64,000 nucleotides of DNA, taken from NCBI GenBank assembly GCA_963709505.1, contig CAVPXC010000012.1, positions 1-64,000 on the forward strand, given 5' to 3'. Shown here one piece after another: positions 1 through 8,196 of this stretch. Source of the DNA: CAVPXC01 sp963709505. GTDB taxonomy: Bacteria; Chloroflexota; Anaerolineae; JAAEKA01. The translations under genes and the position numbers were made by a program. Below the pieces are notes generated by a model. The model was not told the DNA's origin, searched no databases, and saw nothing but the letters and a program-made list of their open reading frames with translations. The number at the start of each line of letters is the position of its first letter. Within the stretch, counting starts at the first letter, position 1.

Positions 1-1415
1 GGCACGTGGCTATCGATTGCCATATCGCCAGCATCCATGGCCTCCCAGATCACCTGGAACGGCTCCTTACCTGTGACCCACTTCTCGGCGATCACAACGC
101 CGTGCCCGGGCAGGATCGTAAAGGCCAGCTTCCGCGGGTCGTCCGGATTGCGCATGGCCACGGAGCGGGAGAAGGCATCGCGCACCCCGCGTGCCTGTGC
201 ATCTGTACCACAGGTGACAAAATAGCGCAGATAGGGCGCATCAAGCGGCACGTACTCCACCAGCTCCGGGTTGTAGGCACTCACCCCGCGATGGCCATGA
301 AGCTTTGAGCGCATCACCGGCGCTTCGCCTCCTACAGGCCACTCCGGCCCGAGCCAAATGCGCGGCAAGTTGCTGTCCATGTCGAACATCTCCACCGCCT
401 CTGACGAAGGTGGATCGTTGCGCTTGCCCTCCACCTCTCGAACCAGCGCGCCCTTGTAGTCCTCACGTACGCCCACGATGACCGCCAACTCGTCCTCTGT
501 GATCGCCTTCTTGTCCACCGGCCGCGCGCTGCCGGTCACGGTAGCGATCATCGCACACAGCGCCGGATCCCACGAGCCATAGCAGCCCTCGCTATACTGG
601 CGGGCTACTGCGCCTGCCACCGCCGGAACCGGCACCAAGTCGGCAATGTGAACCGTATCGGTGAAAAAGCCACGGATACCCAACTCGAAGCCGGCCCGGC
701 ACATGGCCTTGGGGATGGGCGAGCTGTCCCATAGACTACGCGCAATCGGCTCGCCCACGGTGCGATGATGGTTGATGTCGGTCGCGCTCATCGAGGTGGC
801 GATGCGCAGAACCATGTCCTGATAAAAACCCGTCAAGTCGCCATTGGCCCTGCTGGCCGGGAATGCGCCAACCAGATCAAAATGATAGGCCAACTGTGGC
901 TGATCCTCCCCGACCACAAGAATCACACGAATGCACTTGGCCTGCGCCTGCACCAGCCGTTCGACGGATAGAATCGGCCCGCCGCGATGTCCTTGCTCGT
1001 ACAATACCCGGTACGCAGTCGGCGCCAAACCAGGGAACTCGTAGTCCTCAGGATCCGGTGGGGCTTTGGCTAGCACGTCCTCGAAATAGGCCAGGAGCGA
1101 GTTCAGTTCCGATGGCCGGGCATGTACTAGAGTGATCGAGGCGGGTGTATGGTCCAGTTTAAACCGGTGTCGAGCAGTGAACATCGTCGCGTTGCGCCAG
1201 TTTAACGACTCGCCAAACGGCGCGGTCGCGAAAATCACGTCGGTTGCATTATCTGGCGTGCTCTGGACCGTGTGACCCAGGGTATCGAACTGCTGCAGTA
1301 TGCCGCGCACCGTTTGTTCCAAGAGTGGAGTTACCGCGCCTGGCACATAGGATACGTTGATTTTGCGCATCCAGTCATGAGTTACCATAGAAGGTGTAGA
1401 CGCAAAGGTGCCCAC
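1..1415 (-). CDS. Large conserved-looking protein of unknown function, 3' end beyond the window
   Basis: An uninterrupted minus-strand reading frame of 471 codons enters from the left edge with no stop, so the C-terminus is missing. I chose the GTG at 1415 because a strong AGGAGG ribosome site lies about 6 bases upstream. An in-frame ATG at 1388 is the alternative. The protein begins near MRKINVSYVPGAVTPLLEQT and later contains WRNATMFTARHRF, HFDLVGAFPASRANGDL and KLHGHRGVSAYNPELVEYV. It has no signal peptide or membrane span and looks like a globular cytoplasmic protein. I do not recognise the family. It lies 103 bases downstream of cmk in the same direction and has its own ribosome site, so co-transcription is possible but not shown. 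That this is a real gene is quite sure; its function is unknown. Confidence 0.8.
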   Translation of the reverse strand, partial: MGTFASTPSMVTHDWMRKINVSYVPGAVTPLLEQTVRGILQQFDTLGHTVQSTPDNATDVIFATAPFGESLNWRNATMFTARHRFKLDHTPASITLVHARPSELNSLLAYFEDVLAKAPPDPEDYEFPGLAPTAYRVLYEQGHRGGPILSVERLVQAQAKCIRVILVVGEDQPQLAYHFDLVGAFPASRANGDLTGFYQDMVLRIATSMSATDINHHRTVGEPIARSLWDSSPIPKAMCRAGFELGIRGFFTDTVHIADLVPVPAVAGAVARQYSEGCYGSWDPALCAMIATVTGSARPVDKKAITEDELAVIVGVREDYKGALVREVEGKRNDPPSSEAVEMFDMDSNLPRIWLGPEWPVGGEAPVMRSKLHGHRGVSAYNPELVEYVPLDAPYLRYFVTCGTDAQARGVRDAFSRSVAMRNPDDPRKLAFTILPGHGVVIAEKWVTGKEPFQVIWEAMDAGDMAIDSHV

Positions 1416-1518
1416 GAAAAACCTCCTCGTTCTGTCGTTGCTTGTAATCAGTATGAAAAGAAAAACACGGTTGAGCCTGCGGAGGTTCGCGCCCCATCAA
1501 AAAAACCGCCGCACCTAC

Positions 1519-2241
1519 TCAACCAGAGGTTGGAATTGCCTGTGTCTGCGATGCTTCAGCTAAGTCCAGAATCTTCGAGGCCACGGCTTCGATGCTCAAG
1601 GATGTGCTGTCGACGATGATTGCATTGGCAGCGGGCTTCAACGGCGCGACTTTCCGTGTGGAGTTGATTCGATCGCGTCGGCGGACATCCGCCAGCACCT
1701 CATCATACGAGCGCTGAATACCCCTGGCCTGCTCCTCCATCCAACGGCGATAAGCGCGTTCCTCCGGTGTCGCATCCAAATAGATCTTCAGATCGGCGTC
1801 TGGCAACACGATGGTGCCGATATCACGTCCGACCATGACGATACGGCCGCGGGCGGCGATGCGCCGCTGCCGCATCACCATCGCCTCACGTACGCCGAGG
1901 TAGGCCGACACTTTGGAGACACTAGCGTCAACCGCAGGCTCGCGAATCGCCCAGGTTGTATCCTGCCCATCGACGAGCACCGTGTATTGCCGGCCGTCCT
2001 CCACAGTTGGCGACAACACATCGATGTCAAGCCTCTCTGCCAGTGCAGTCACGGCCGGCTCGTCATCGATAGGCACGGCGTGCGCCAGCGCCGCCCATGT
2101 GACTGCCCGATACATAATGCCCGTGTCAAAGTACAGGTAGCCGAGCTGGTCAGCCAGCAGCTTGGCCACCGTGCTTTTGCCCGACGCGGCTGGCCCGTCG
2201 ATGGCGATGGTCGAAACAAGGGCTGCTGCGGGTGCCATCAT
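1519..2241 (-). CDS. cmk: Cytidylate kinase
   Basis: Phosphorylates CMP and dCMP to the diphosphates with ATP in the cytoplasm, feeding RNA and DNA precursor synthesis. The 240-residue product has the family P-loop IDGPAASGKSTVAK near residue 14, the substrate motif YFDTGIMYRAVT, the VGRDIGTIVLPDADLKIYLDA block and the lid segment RRDRINSTRKVAPL. Length fits the family (about 220-230). Its ATG overlaps the stop of rluB in an ATGA arrangement, which implies translational coupling. The order dacA, rluB, cmk resembles clusters in other bacteria. A second, more distant cytidylate-kinase-like protein is encoded at 17557-18234. The frame is intact and the identification is secure. Confidence 0.97.
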   Translation of the reverse strand: MMAPAAALVSTIAIDGPAASGKSTVAKLLADQLGYLYFDTGIMYRAVTWAALAHAVPIDDEPAVTALAERLDIDVLSPTVEDGRQYTVLVDGQDTTWAIREPAVDASVSKVSAYLGVREAMVMRQRRIAARGRIVMVGRDIGTIVLPDADLKIYLDATPEERAYRRWMEEQARGIQRSYDEVLADVRRRDRINSTRKVAPLKPAANAIIVDSTSLSIEAVASKILDLAEASQTQAIPTSG

Positions 2242-4161
2242 GGCTTGCGGCTCTTAGATGGGCCACCAGGACGCTGCTTGCGCCGCTTGACCTGCTCGGC
2301 GCTTTGTCGCCCACTCGCCGGTCTGTCAGACTGCGCCCTGGCCCGAGGGTGCTCGCCGCGGCTATCTCGCTCGTATCCACTTGGCCGTGCTCCCTGCGCG
2401 GATCGCGGTGGTTTTTGGAAACGCAAGGGAGACTGGCTCCGTTCCGGCCGGCCGGCGCTGCTATCAGCCGCGTCAGGGCGACCGCGCCGTTCAGAGCGAT
2501 CCTGCCCTGGGGCTGGCGTCTCCCGCCCAGCGGGCCGGCGCGGACCCGGCCCGGAGCCAGCGGCCGAAGGGCCCCGCTGCCGGCCAAGTGGGCCCGCACG
2601 TCCAACAGGTGGCCTGCGCTGCCCGGGCTCCATGTCTCGATCCGACGGCTGCCGGCGGGCGGGCCCGGCGCCCCTATCGGACGCGGGTCGCCGGTCAGGC
2701 CCCGGACCGCGACCAGCCGGCGCGGGCCGGCGGCCAGGCTCAGGACCCCGATCAGGCGACGGTCGCCGGTCAGGCCCCGCACCGCGATCGGATGGCGGAT
2801 ATCGGCGCTCGGGCCCCGGACCGCGACCAGCCGGCGCGGGCCGGCGGCCAGGCTCAGGACCTCGATCAGGTGACGGTCGCCGGTCAGGCCCCGCACCGCG
2901 ATCGGATGGCGGATATCGGCGCTCGGGCCCCGGACCGCGACCAGCCGGCGCGGGCCGGCGGCCAGGCTCAGGACCTCGATCAGGCGACGGTCGCCGGTCA
3001 GGCCCCGCACCGCGATCGGATGGCGGATATCGGCGCTCGGGCCCCGGACCGCGACCAGCCGGCGCGGGCCGGCGGCCAGGCTCAGGACCTCGATCAGGTG
3101 ACGGTCGCCGGTCAGGCCCCGCACCGCGATCGGATGGCGGATATCGGCGCTCAGGCCCCGGATCGCGATCGGACGACGCTGGCCGGCGATCGGACGATGC
3201 GGGACGACCTGGCCCGGCTCCACGATCCGATGGCGCAGGTCGACGTTCTGCCTCGAAGCCTCGATCAGACGGTGCCGTTCTGCGGTCGACCACCGGCGGA
3301 CGACGGTCAGTCCCGCCAGTGCGATTGGGCGACGGCCGACGATTGGCTGAGCTAGCGTCACGCGCAGGTGAGGGTCGTCTTGGCGCTTGGCTTGAGCGGT
3401 CGGAGACAGGCTTTTGCAGCAGGCGCAGCTCGGTACCCGTCAGCGGGCGGCTCTGGCCAGGACGCAATTTCCGGTCAAGCATAAGCGGACCCATTCCGAT
3501 GCGGATTAGGCGACGTACGCCCAACTTCTCGGCCGCAGCCATGCGCCGGATTTGTCGCTTCCGCCCCTCGCGCAGAGTGACCTGCACCCAGACACCTTGC
3601 GCCTGGGCCGGATCAGTGGGCGGCGATACGCCGGGAGGCTTCTGAAGCAAACGCCACTCTGAGGGCAAGGTCCTACCATCCTCAAGCTCAATTCCGCGAC
3701 GAAATCGCGCCAGTGTGTCGGTGCCAGGGATACGATCCAGCAGCACCAAATAGGTCTTGGTGTGCTCGTAGCGCGGGTGGCTCAGGCGAAGTGTGAGTTC
3801 GCCGTCGTTGGTGAGCAGCTGGAGCCCTTCGCTGTCTGCATCGAGGCGTCCGACGGGATAGAGCCGCGTATCCGACTTCACCAACGCTTCCAGGCCCGGC
3901 CTGCCGCGCTCGTCGTCGAAGACTGACAAATAGCCCGCCGGCTTGTAGAGCATGATATAGACAGGCTTGGATTGCTCGCGTGCCTTGATCGGCTCGCCAT
4001 CCAACCTAATCAGGTCGTGCTGCGAATCGACCTTGATGCCCATTTCGGTCACAACTTTGCCGTTAACCGAAACCCGACCCGACCGCGATCATCTCCTCGC
4101 ACTCACGGCGAGAGGCGATGCCTGCATTGGCCATCACTTTGTGAAGACGTTCAACTGCCAT
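2238..4161 (-). CDS. rluB: RluB-type rRNA pseudouridine synthase with long Arg/Pro-rich repeat tail (frameshift near 4078-4080)
   Basis: Converts a uridine in 23S rRNA to pseudouridine. Two frames join into one gene. The ATG at 4161 starts an S4 RNA-binding domain (MAVERLHKVMANAGIASRR). One extra G in a GGG run at about 4078-4080 breaks the frame, after which the second frame continues VNGKVVTEMG and the catalytic domain. That domain holds MLYKPAGYLSVFDD, the active-site motif YPVGRLDADSEGLQLLTNDG and REGRKRQIRRMAAAEKLGV. Family members end about here (240-260 residues). This protein runs on for roughly 380 more residues of Arg, Pro, Gly, Asp and Ser, including about four copies of a 38-residue unit. 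The tail is presumably disordered and RNA-binding. The start lies 2 bases after dacA and the stop overlaps cmk, so translation is probably coupled. Confidence 0.9.
2698..3165 (-). repeat. 114-bp tandem repeat, about four copies, inside the rluB tail
   Basis: A marker string starting CGGTCAGGCC recurs at 2767, 2881, 2995 and 3109, exactly 114 bases apart, with only a few substitutions between copies. Each unit encodes 38 residues (motifs GPGPERRYPPSDRGAG and PDRGPEPGRRPAPAGR), so the array is in frame with rluB. The units are nearly identical, so copy number may be variable or mis-assembled. Because the repeat is very GC-rich and stop-free, long spurious reading frames exist here on both strands. 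Confidence 0.9.
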
Positions 4162-4163
4162 AG

Positions 4164-5375
4164 CTAATACTCCGACAAGACTGCCGGCGCCTCGCCCAGC
4201 AGCTGATTGCCCAGATACCACCGCACCACGCCCGCCGGCTGGCTTAGATCGGCGGGGATGGCCTGCAAAACCACCTGCGGTCGAATCAGGGGCCATTGCC
4301 AGCTCGAAAGAAAAAGATCAGGAGCGTCCGGCGCCGTTACCCGCAAAGGTCTGCCGTCGGACGCGATAACCCAATTCGCCGGCCCCACAGGCAGAGGGGC
4401 AGACGTCCAGCGAAAGCTGGCAAAGTAGTGATCGTAAATCGCCGTCGCATCCGCATAACGATCCTCGCTGCCGAGCACAACGACCAGGGTTCGGTGCCCA
4501 TCGCGGGTCACCGAAGCAACCAAGCTCTGGCCGGCCGCCTGGGTCGTGCCGGTTTTCACCCCGTCAGCGCCAGGGTAGCGATCCAGCAACTCGTTGCCAT
4601 TGATCAATTGGCGGCCGGCTGCGGTATGCGAACCGCTGGAGACAATCTGCTGAAATACCGGGTACTCCAGTGCGGCTTCGGCCAAACGCCACAGATCATA
4701 GGCACTGCTCGTATGCTCCGGGGCATCCAGACCATGGGGATTAGCGAAATGCGTGTCGGTCAGGCCGAGTTGAACTGCACGCTCGTTCATCAGTGCTACG
4801 AAGTCGGCCTCGCTGCCCGCGATGTGCTCGGCCAAAGCCACCGCCGCATCGTTGCCGGACGGAAGCAGGAGGCCCCACAGAAGGTCTTCGACTGTCACAA
4901 CTTCGCCCGCTTGAAGACCCATGCTCGACTCGCCCACCAGCGCCGTGGGTGAAATAGAGACCGCATCATCAAGGCTAGCACGCTCGAGGACCAGCAACGC
5001 CGTCATGATCTTGGTCGTGCTCGCCATCGCCCGGCGCTCGTGGGCGTTCTTGTCGGCCAGGGGCTGGCTGGCATCACCACCCGCCAATAGAGCAGCAGGT
5101 GCGGTCACAGGCGGCAGTCTCTTTGTCTGTTGCTGGGCAGCGATTTGCTCCGGATAAAGCGTCAACGAGCCAGGCTCGCTGCCCTGGAGCCCGGGCGGCC
5201 CTGCGGCCATCGTGAAGAAGCTCATCAAGCAAATCACGCCCAGCCAAACGAACCGGGAAACCCGCCGCTCGGCCAGGCAATGACGTCGCTCGCAGCACGA
5301 CAGTAAGGCTGAGCGCCGTGGATGCCGCACCACGATCGACAGGTTGGGAATTCTGGCTAGGTCAAGAAGAGTCAT
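4164..5375 (-). CDS. dacA: D-alanyl-D-alanine carboxypeptidase (serine-type, PBP5/DacA family)
   Basis: Removes the terminal D-alanine from peptidoglycan pentapeptides outside the membrane. All three penicillin-binding motifs are present: SxxK as STTK near residue 119, SxN as SGN in LLLPSGNDAAVAL, and KTG in GVKTGTTQAAGQ. A hydrophobic segment (FVWLGVICLMSFFTMAAG, about residues 42-59) follows a basic stretch and acts as signal anchor. The ATG at 5375 is preferred; an upstream in-frame TTG at 5444 would add 23 unlikely residues, but neither has a clear ribosome site. The gene ends 2 bases before the rluB start. The C-terminal 70 residues resemble the non-catalytic domain of the family. Frame intact. 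Confidence 0.93.
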   Translation of the reverse strand: MTLLDLARIPNLSIVVRHPRRSALLSCCERRHCLAERRVSRFVWLGVICLMSFFTMAAGPPGLQGSEPGSLTLYPEQIAAQQQTKRLPPVTAPAALLAGGDASQPLADKNAHERRAMASTTKIMTALLVLERASLDDAVSISPTALVGESSMGLQAGEVVTVEDLLWGLLLPSGNDAAVALAEHIAGSEADFVALMNERAVQLGLTDTHFANPHGLDAPEHTSSAYDLWRLAEAALEYPVFQQIVSSGSHTAAGRQLINGNELLDRYPGADGVKTGTTQAAGQSLVASVTRDGHRTLVVVLGSEDRYADATAIYDHYFASFRWTSAPLPVGPANWVIASDGRPLRVTAPDAPDLFLSSWQWPLIRPQVVLQAIPADLSQPAGVVRWYLGNQLLGEAPAVLSEY

Positions 5376-5542
5376 CGGACAGCCACGCTGGGGCCACTCG
5401 GTGGGCTTGAAAGGGCCTCGGCATCTTACCCCATGCCAGAGCAAAATACCAATTTGCGCTATTGCGCCTTCAGTGCACCTAGAGCACGCCCTTTGCCGCG
5501 GGTTGATTGGATGCGGCCAGGGCCTGGTCCAAGGGACAAAAT

Positions 5543-5574
5543 GCAGCGGGGTGAGCGACTGCTCACCCCGCTGC
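5543..5574 (-). terminator. Strong hairpin downstream of secF
   Basis: A perfect 14-bp stem (GCAGCGGGGTGAGC and its complement) with a 4-base GACT loop lies 50 bases past the secF stop. On the minus strand it is followed by ATTTTGTC, a weak T-tract. It probably ends the secDF transcript and separates it from dacA. Confidence 0.75.
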
Positions 5575-5624
5575 GTTCAAACCAACACACTGTTCGTGCA
5601 TGCACCAGCAAAGCGGCTGGCGGA

Positions 5625-6560
5625 TCAGGCAGTCACCGCGCTGCTGCGCCGGCGCGCCCGTTTGGCCGCCCAGTCTTCCCACGTCACCAGCAGAGGCACG
5701 GCGTTGAAGATCGAAGAGTAGGTACCGCTGATCAGGCCGATCAGCATCACGGCGATGAATTGCCGGATTGTGGCGCCGCCAAACAGCAGAATGGCCACCA
5801 TGATGAAGATGGCGCTGAGCTGGGTAGTCAATGACCGGCTGATCGTCTCCAACAGGCTTCGATTGGCAATCGTCTCAAAGTTCTCGTTACGATGCCGAAC
5901 ATTGTTCTCGCGAATGCGGTCAAAGACCACGATCGTGTCCTGGACGCTGAAGCCAATGACGGTGAGCAGCGCGGTGAGAAACAGCGCGTCGACCTCCCAG
6001 TTGGCCAAATAGCCCATGATCGCCGTAAACCCTATGGTCACCAGGACGTCGTGTATCATCGCAACGATGGCGCAGACTCCATACCGCAGCGGATGCGGCA
6101 CGTTGCGAAAGGCGAAAACAATGAAGGCCAGAATAGTTATGGCCGCAAACGCCACCGCAATGAAGGCCGCACGTGTCACCTCCCGACCAATCGCAGGGCC
6201 CACGTTACGATACTGCAGGGACTCGAGAGCACCAAAGCGTTTCTCAATCTCTGCTTGGATCGATTCTTTAGTTCCCTGCTCGATGTTCTTAAGGCGGGCC
6301 TGGAAATGGTTAGCTTCGCCGCCCAAGGTGGTTACGGCCGTGTCGTTCAAGCCAAGATCTGTAAAGACCGCGCGCACATCCGCTGGTGGCACAGCCTGAT
6401 TGAGCTTAAACTCCCAGTAGACACCGCCGGTGAAGTCAATGCTCAGCCTCAATGGTCGCCCCGTGGTGACCAGGCTGTAAAGCATCACGAGCAGGCCGGG
6501 GATAATGATGATCGAGGAGAAAATGTAGTACCACTTTCGACGCTCAACGATATTGTACAT
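5625..6560 (-). CDS. secF: Protein translocase subunit SecF
   Basis: Partner of SecD in the membrane complex that uses the proton gradient to help pull secreted proteins across the membrane after SecYEG. The 311-residue product has an N-terminal membrane span (YYIFSSIIIIPGLLVML), the family motif IDFTGGVYWEF near residue 41, a periplasmic domain, and the five-span C-terminal block. That block includes IAMIHD-like VAMIHDVLVTIGF, TVIGFSVQDTIVVFDRIREN and a Gly-rich last span. Length is normal. Its ATG lies 3 bases after the secD stop, so the two are co-translated. Certain call. Confidence 0.98.
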   Translation of the reverse strand: MYNIVERRKWYYIFSSIIIIPGLLVMLYSLVTTGRPLRLSIDFTGGVYWEFKLNQAVPPADVRAVFTDLGLNDTAVTTLGGEANHFQARLKNIEQGTKESIQAEIEKRFGALESLQYRNVGPAIGREVTRAAFIAVAFAAITILAFIVFAFRNVPHPLRYGVCAIVAMIHDVLVTIGFTAIMGYLANWEVDALFLTALLTVIGFSVQDTIVVFDRIRENNVRHRNENFETIANRSLLETISRSLTTQLSAIFIMVAILLFGGATIRQFIAVMLIGLISGTYSSIFNAVPLLVTWEDWAAKRARRRSSAVTA

Positions 6561-6563
6561 GGA

Positions 6564-7952
6564 TTACGCTCCCACCAGCCAGGTATTGGCGGCCAGTTGC
6601 TCGCCGATGTTAGGTCGATAGAACACAAGCCGCATCAACACACGGGTCACGAATACAGCCGTAAACATGCTGGTCAGCACGCCGATGATCAAAGTGATAG
6701 CGAAGCCTTGCACGCTGCTGGCGCCGAATGTACCGCCAAAGTAAAGCAGGATCAGGCCGGAGATGATCGTAGATAGGTTCGAGTCCAGGATCGCCGTCCA
6801 CGCACGGTCGAAACCGGCGTCCACGGAGGCGCGAAGAGGCTTGCCAGCACGCATTTCCTCTCTCATTCGCGCGAAGATCAGCACATTCGCGTCCACCGCC
6901 ATGCCTGTGGCAAGCAGGAAGCCTGCGATGCCAGGCAGAGTTAATGTGATGGGCACTAGCTTGAAGATCGCGACGTTGATCAAGACAAACACGAGCAGCG
7001 CGATATCGGCCAGCAGTCCAGGCAAGCGGAAATAGATGAGCATAAACAGCAGGACCGTCGCCAAGCCGATGACGCCGGCGATGATGCTGCTGCGCACGGA
7101 ATCGGCGCCCAAGGTGGCGCCTACGGCTCGGATATCGACGACATTCAGCGGCACCGGCAGTGCACCGTACTGCATCTGGATCGCCAGACTGCGGGCTTCA
7201 TCCTGGGTAAAACTACCCTCGATCACCCCTTGCCCCTCCGAGATCGCGCTGTTGATACGCGGCGCGGAAAGCACAACCTTGTCCATGACGATTGCCAGGA
7301 AATCGCCAACATGGGCGCCCGTGTAGCTGGCAAATGTGTCTTTACCGCTGTCGCGCAGAGTAAACTGAATCTCCGGCTGTGCTGTTGTCTGGTTGAAGAT
7401 AACGCCGGCCGAATCCAGGTCGGCTCCGGTCATGATGGTAACGTACGGCTGACCGGTCGCCAGATTGACAGTTGGCGTCAAGGCGCCGGTCGCGCCGACC
7501 CCTGGAGCCGTACCGGGATGATTGGTCTGGATAAGCGTCCCCGCTGGTACGGGGTTTTGACCCATCTCGACAAACTCGAGCAGGCCCGTACCCCTTAAAG
7601 TCGCAATCGCCTGGTCAGGATTGCTGATACCGGGGATCTCAACGATGATGCGGTTGTCGCCCTGGCGCTGCACCTGTGGTTCACTCACGCCCAGGCCGTT
7701 AACGCGACTCTCAACGACCTTTTTGGCGGCATCCATGTTGTCGCCTGTGGCCGATTCACTCGATTCGAGCAGAACCTGCAGCCCTCCCTTGAGGTCCAAT
7801 CCTTGTTTCAGCTCCACGCTCCGAGTACCTTCAGGGTTCCAGAACTGGATACTATCAAACCAAGCCGGATGGTCGATGGGCAGTGCGATGATCAGTGCGA
7901 ACACAGCCACCACCACCACGACGATCAATGACCAAAGTTGGCGTCGTTGCAT
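6564..7952 (-). CDS. secD: Protein translocase subunit SecD
   Basis: Large subunit of the SecDF export motor. The ATG at 7952 (MQRRQLWSLIVVVVVAV) is chosen because AGGAG lies 6-7 bases upstream; a TTG at 8006 would only add 18 residues. Visible signatures are the first span, GLDLKGGLQVLLE, VESRVNGLGVSEPQVQRQG, the P1 head domain, and the C-terminal membrane block with GFLLATGMAVDANVLIFARMREE and the last spans. Length about 462 residues is normal. It has a consensus promoter (8138-8166) and a structured leader of nearly 190 bases. With secF it forms a two-gene operon. Confidence 0.98.
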   Translation of the reverse strand: MQRRQLWSLIVVVVVAVFALIIALPIDHPAWFDSIQFWNPEGTRSVELKQGLDLKGGLQVLLESSESATGDNMDAAKKVVESRVNGLGVSEPQVQRQGDNRIIVEIPGISNPDQAIATLRGTGLLEFVEMGQNPVPAGTLIQTNHPGTAPGVGATGALTPTVNLATGQPYVTIMTGADLDSAGVIFNQTTAQPEIQFTLRDSGKDTFASYTGAHVGDFLAIVMDKVVLSAPRINSAISEGQGVIEGSFTQDEARSLAIQMQYGALPVPLNVVDIRAVGATLGADSVRSSIIAGVIGLATVLLFMLIYFRLPGLLADIALLVFVLINVAIFKLVPITLTLPGIAGFLLATGMAVDANVLIFARMREEMRAGKPLRASVDAGFDRAWTAILDSNLSTIISGLILLYFGGTFGASSVQGFAITLIIGVLTSMFTAVFVTRVLMRLVFYRPNIGEQLAANTWLVGA

Positions 7953-8137
7953 GCCTTGCTCCTGGGCGTTGCGCTTAAGATTACCCTTGCTGGACAAGCC
8001 GGGCAAAGATTAACCAGCCGCGAAGGCTGGTTGGTTGAGCCTGGGTGATATGCCGCTGCAAGGGCGGCGCCCTCGCGCTACGAGGGTGATGAGGTCATAA
8101 GAAAACCGGCGAATGGCTTTCACCGGTGAACGTTGAG

Positions 8138-8166
8138 ATTATAGCGCAGCGTTCGCGCGCTGTCAA
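8138..8166 (-). promoter_or_regulatory. Consensus sigma-70-type promoter for secDF
   Basis: On the minus strand, TTGACA (8161-8166) and TATAAT (8138-8143) match the consensus in all 12 positions with a 17-base spacer. The transcript would start near 8131 and carry a leader of about 180 bases to secD. The leader contains small GC-rich hairpins, for example a stem ACCAGCC/GGCTGGT around 8013-8031. I could not match it to a known riboswitch. Confidence 0.85.
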
Positions 8167-8196
8167 ATGCCAGCCCAATTCTACCTAAACCCTTAT

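Noticed and set aside
1987..3645. Long plus-strand open frames (up to 552 codons) across the rluB tail, and another minus-strand frame at 2150-3361
   Set aside because: They are shadows of a GC-rich in-frame 114-bp repeat; only the rluB frame continues a known enzyme domain.
8013..8130. Known riboswitch in the secDF leader
   Set aside because: The leader has small hairpins but I could not match it to any riboswitch consensus I know.
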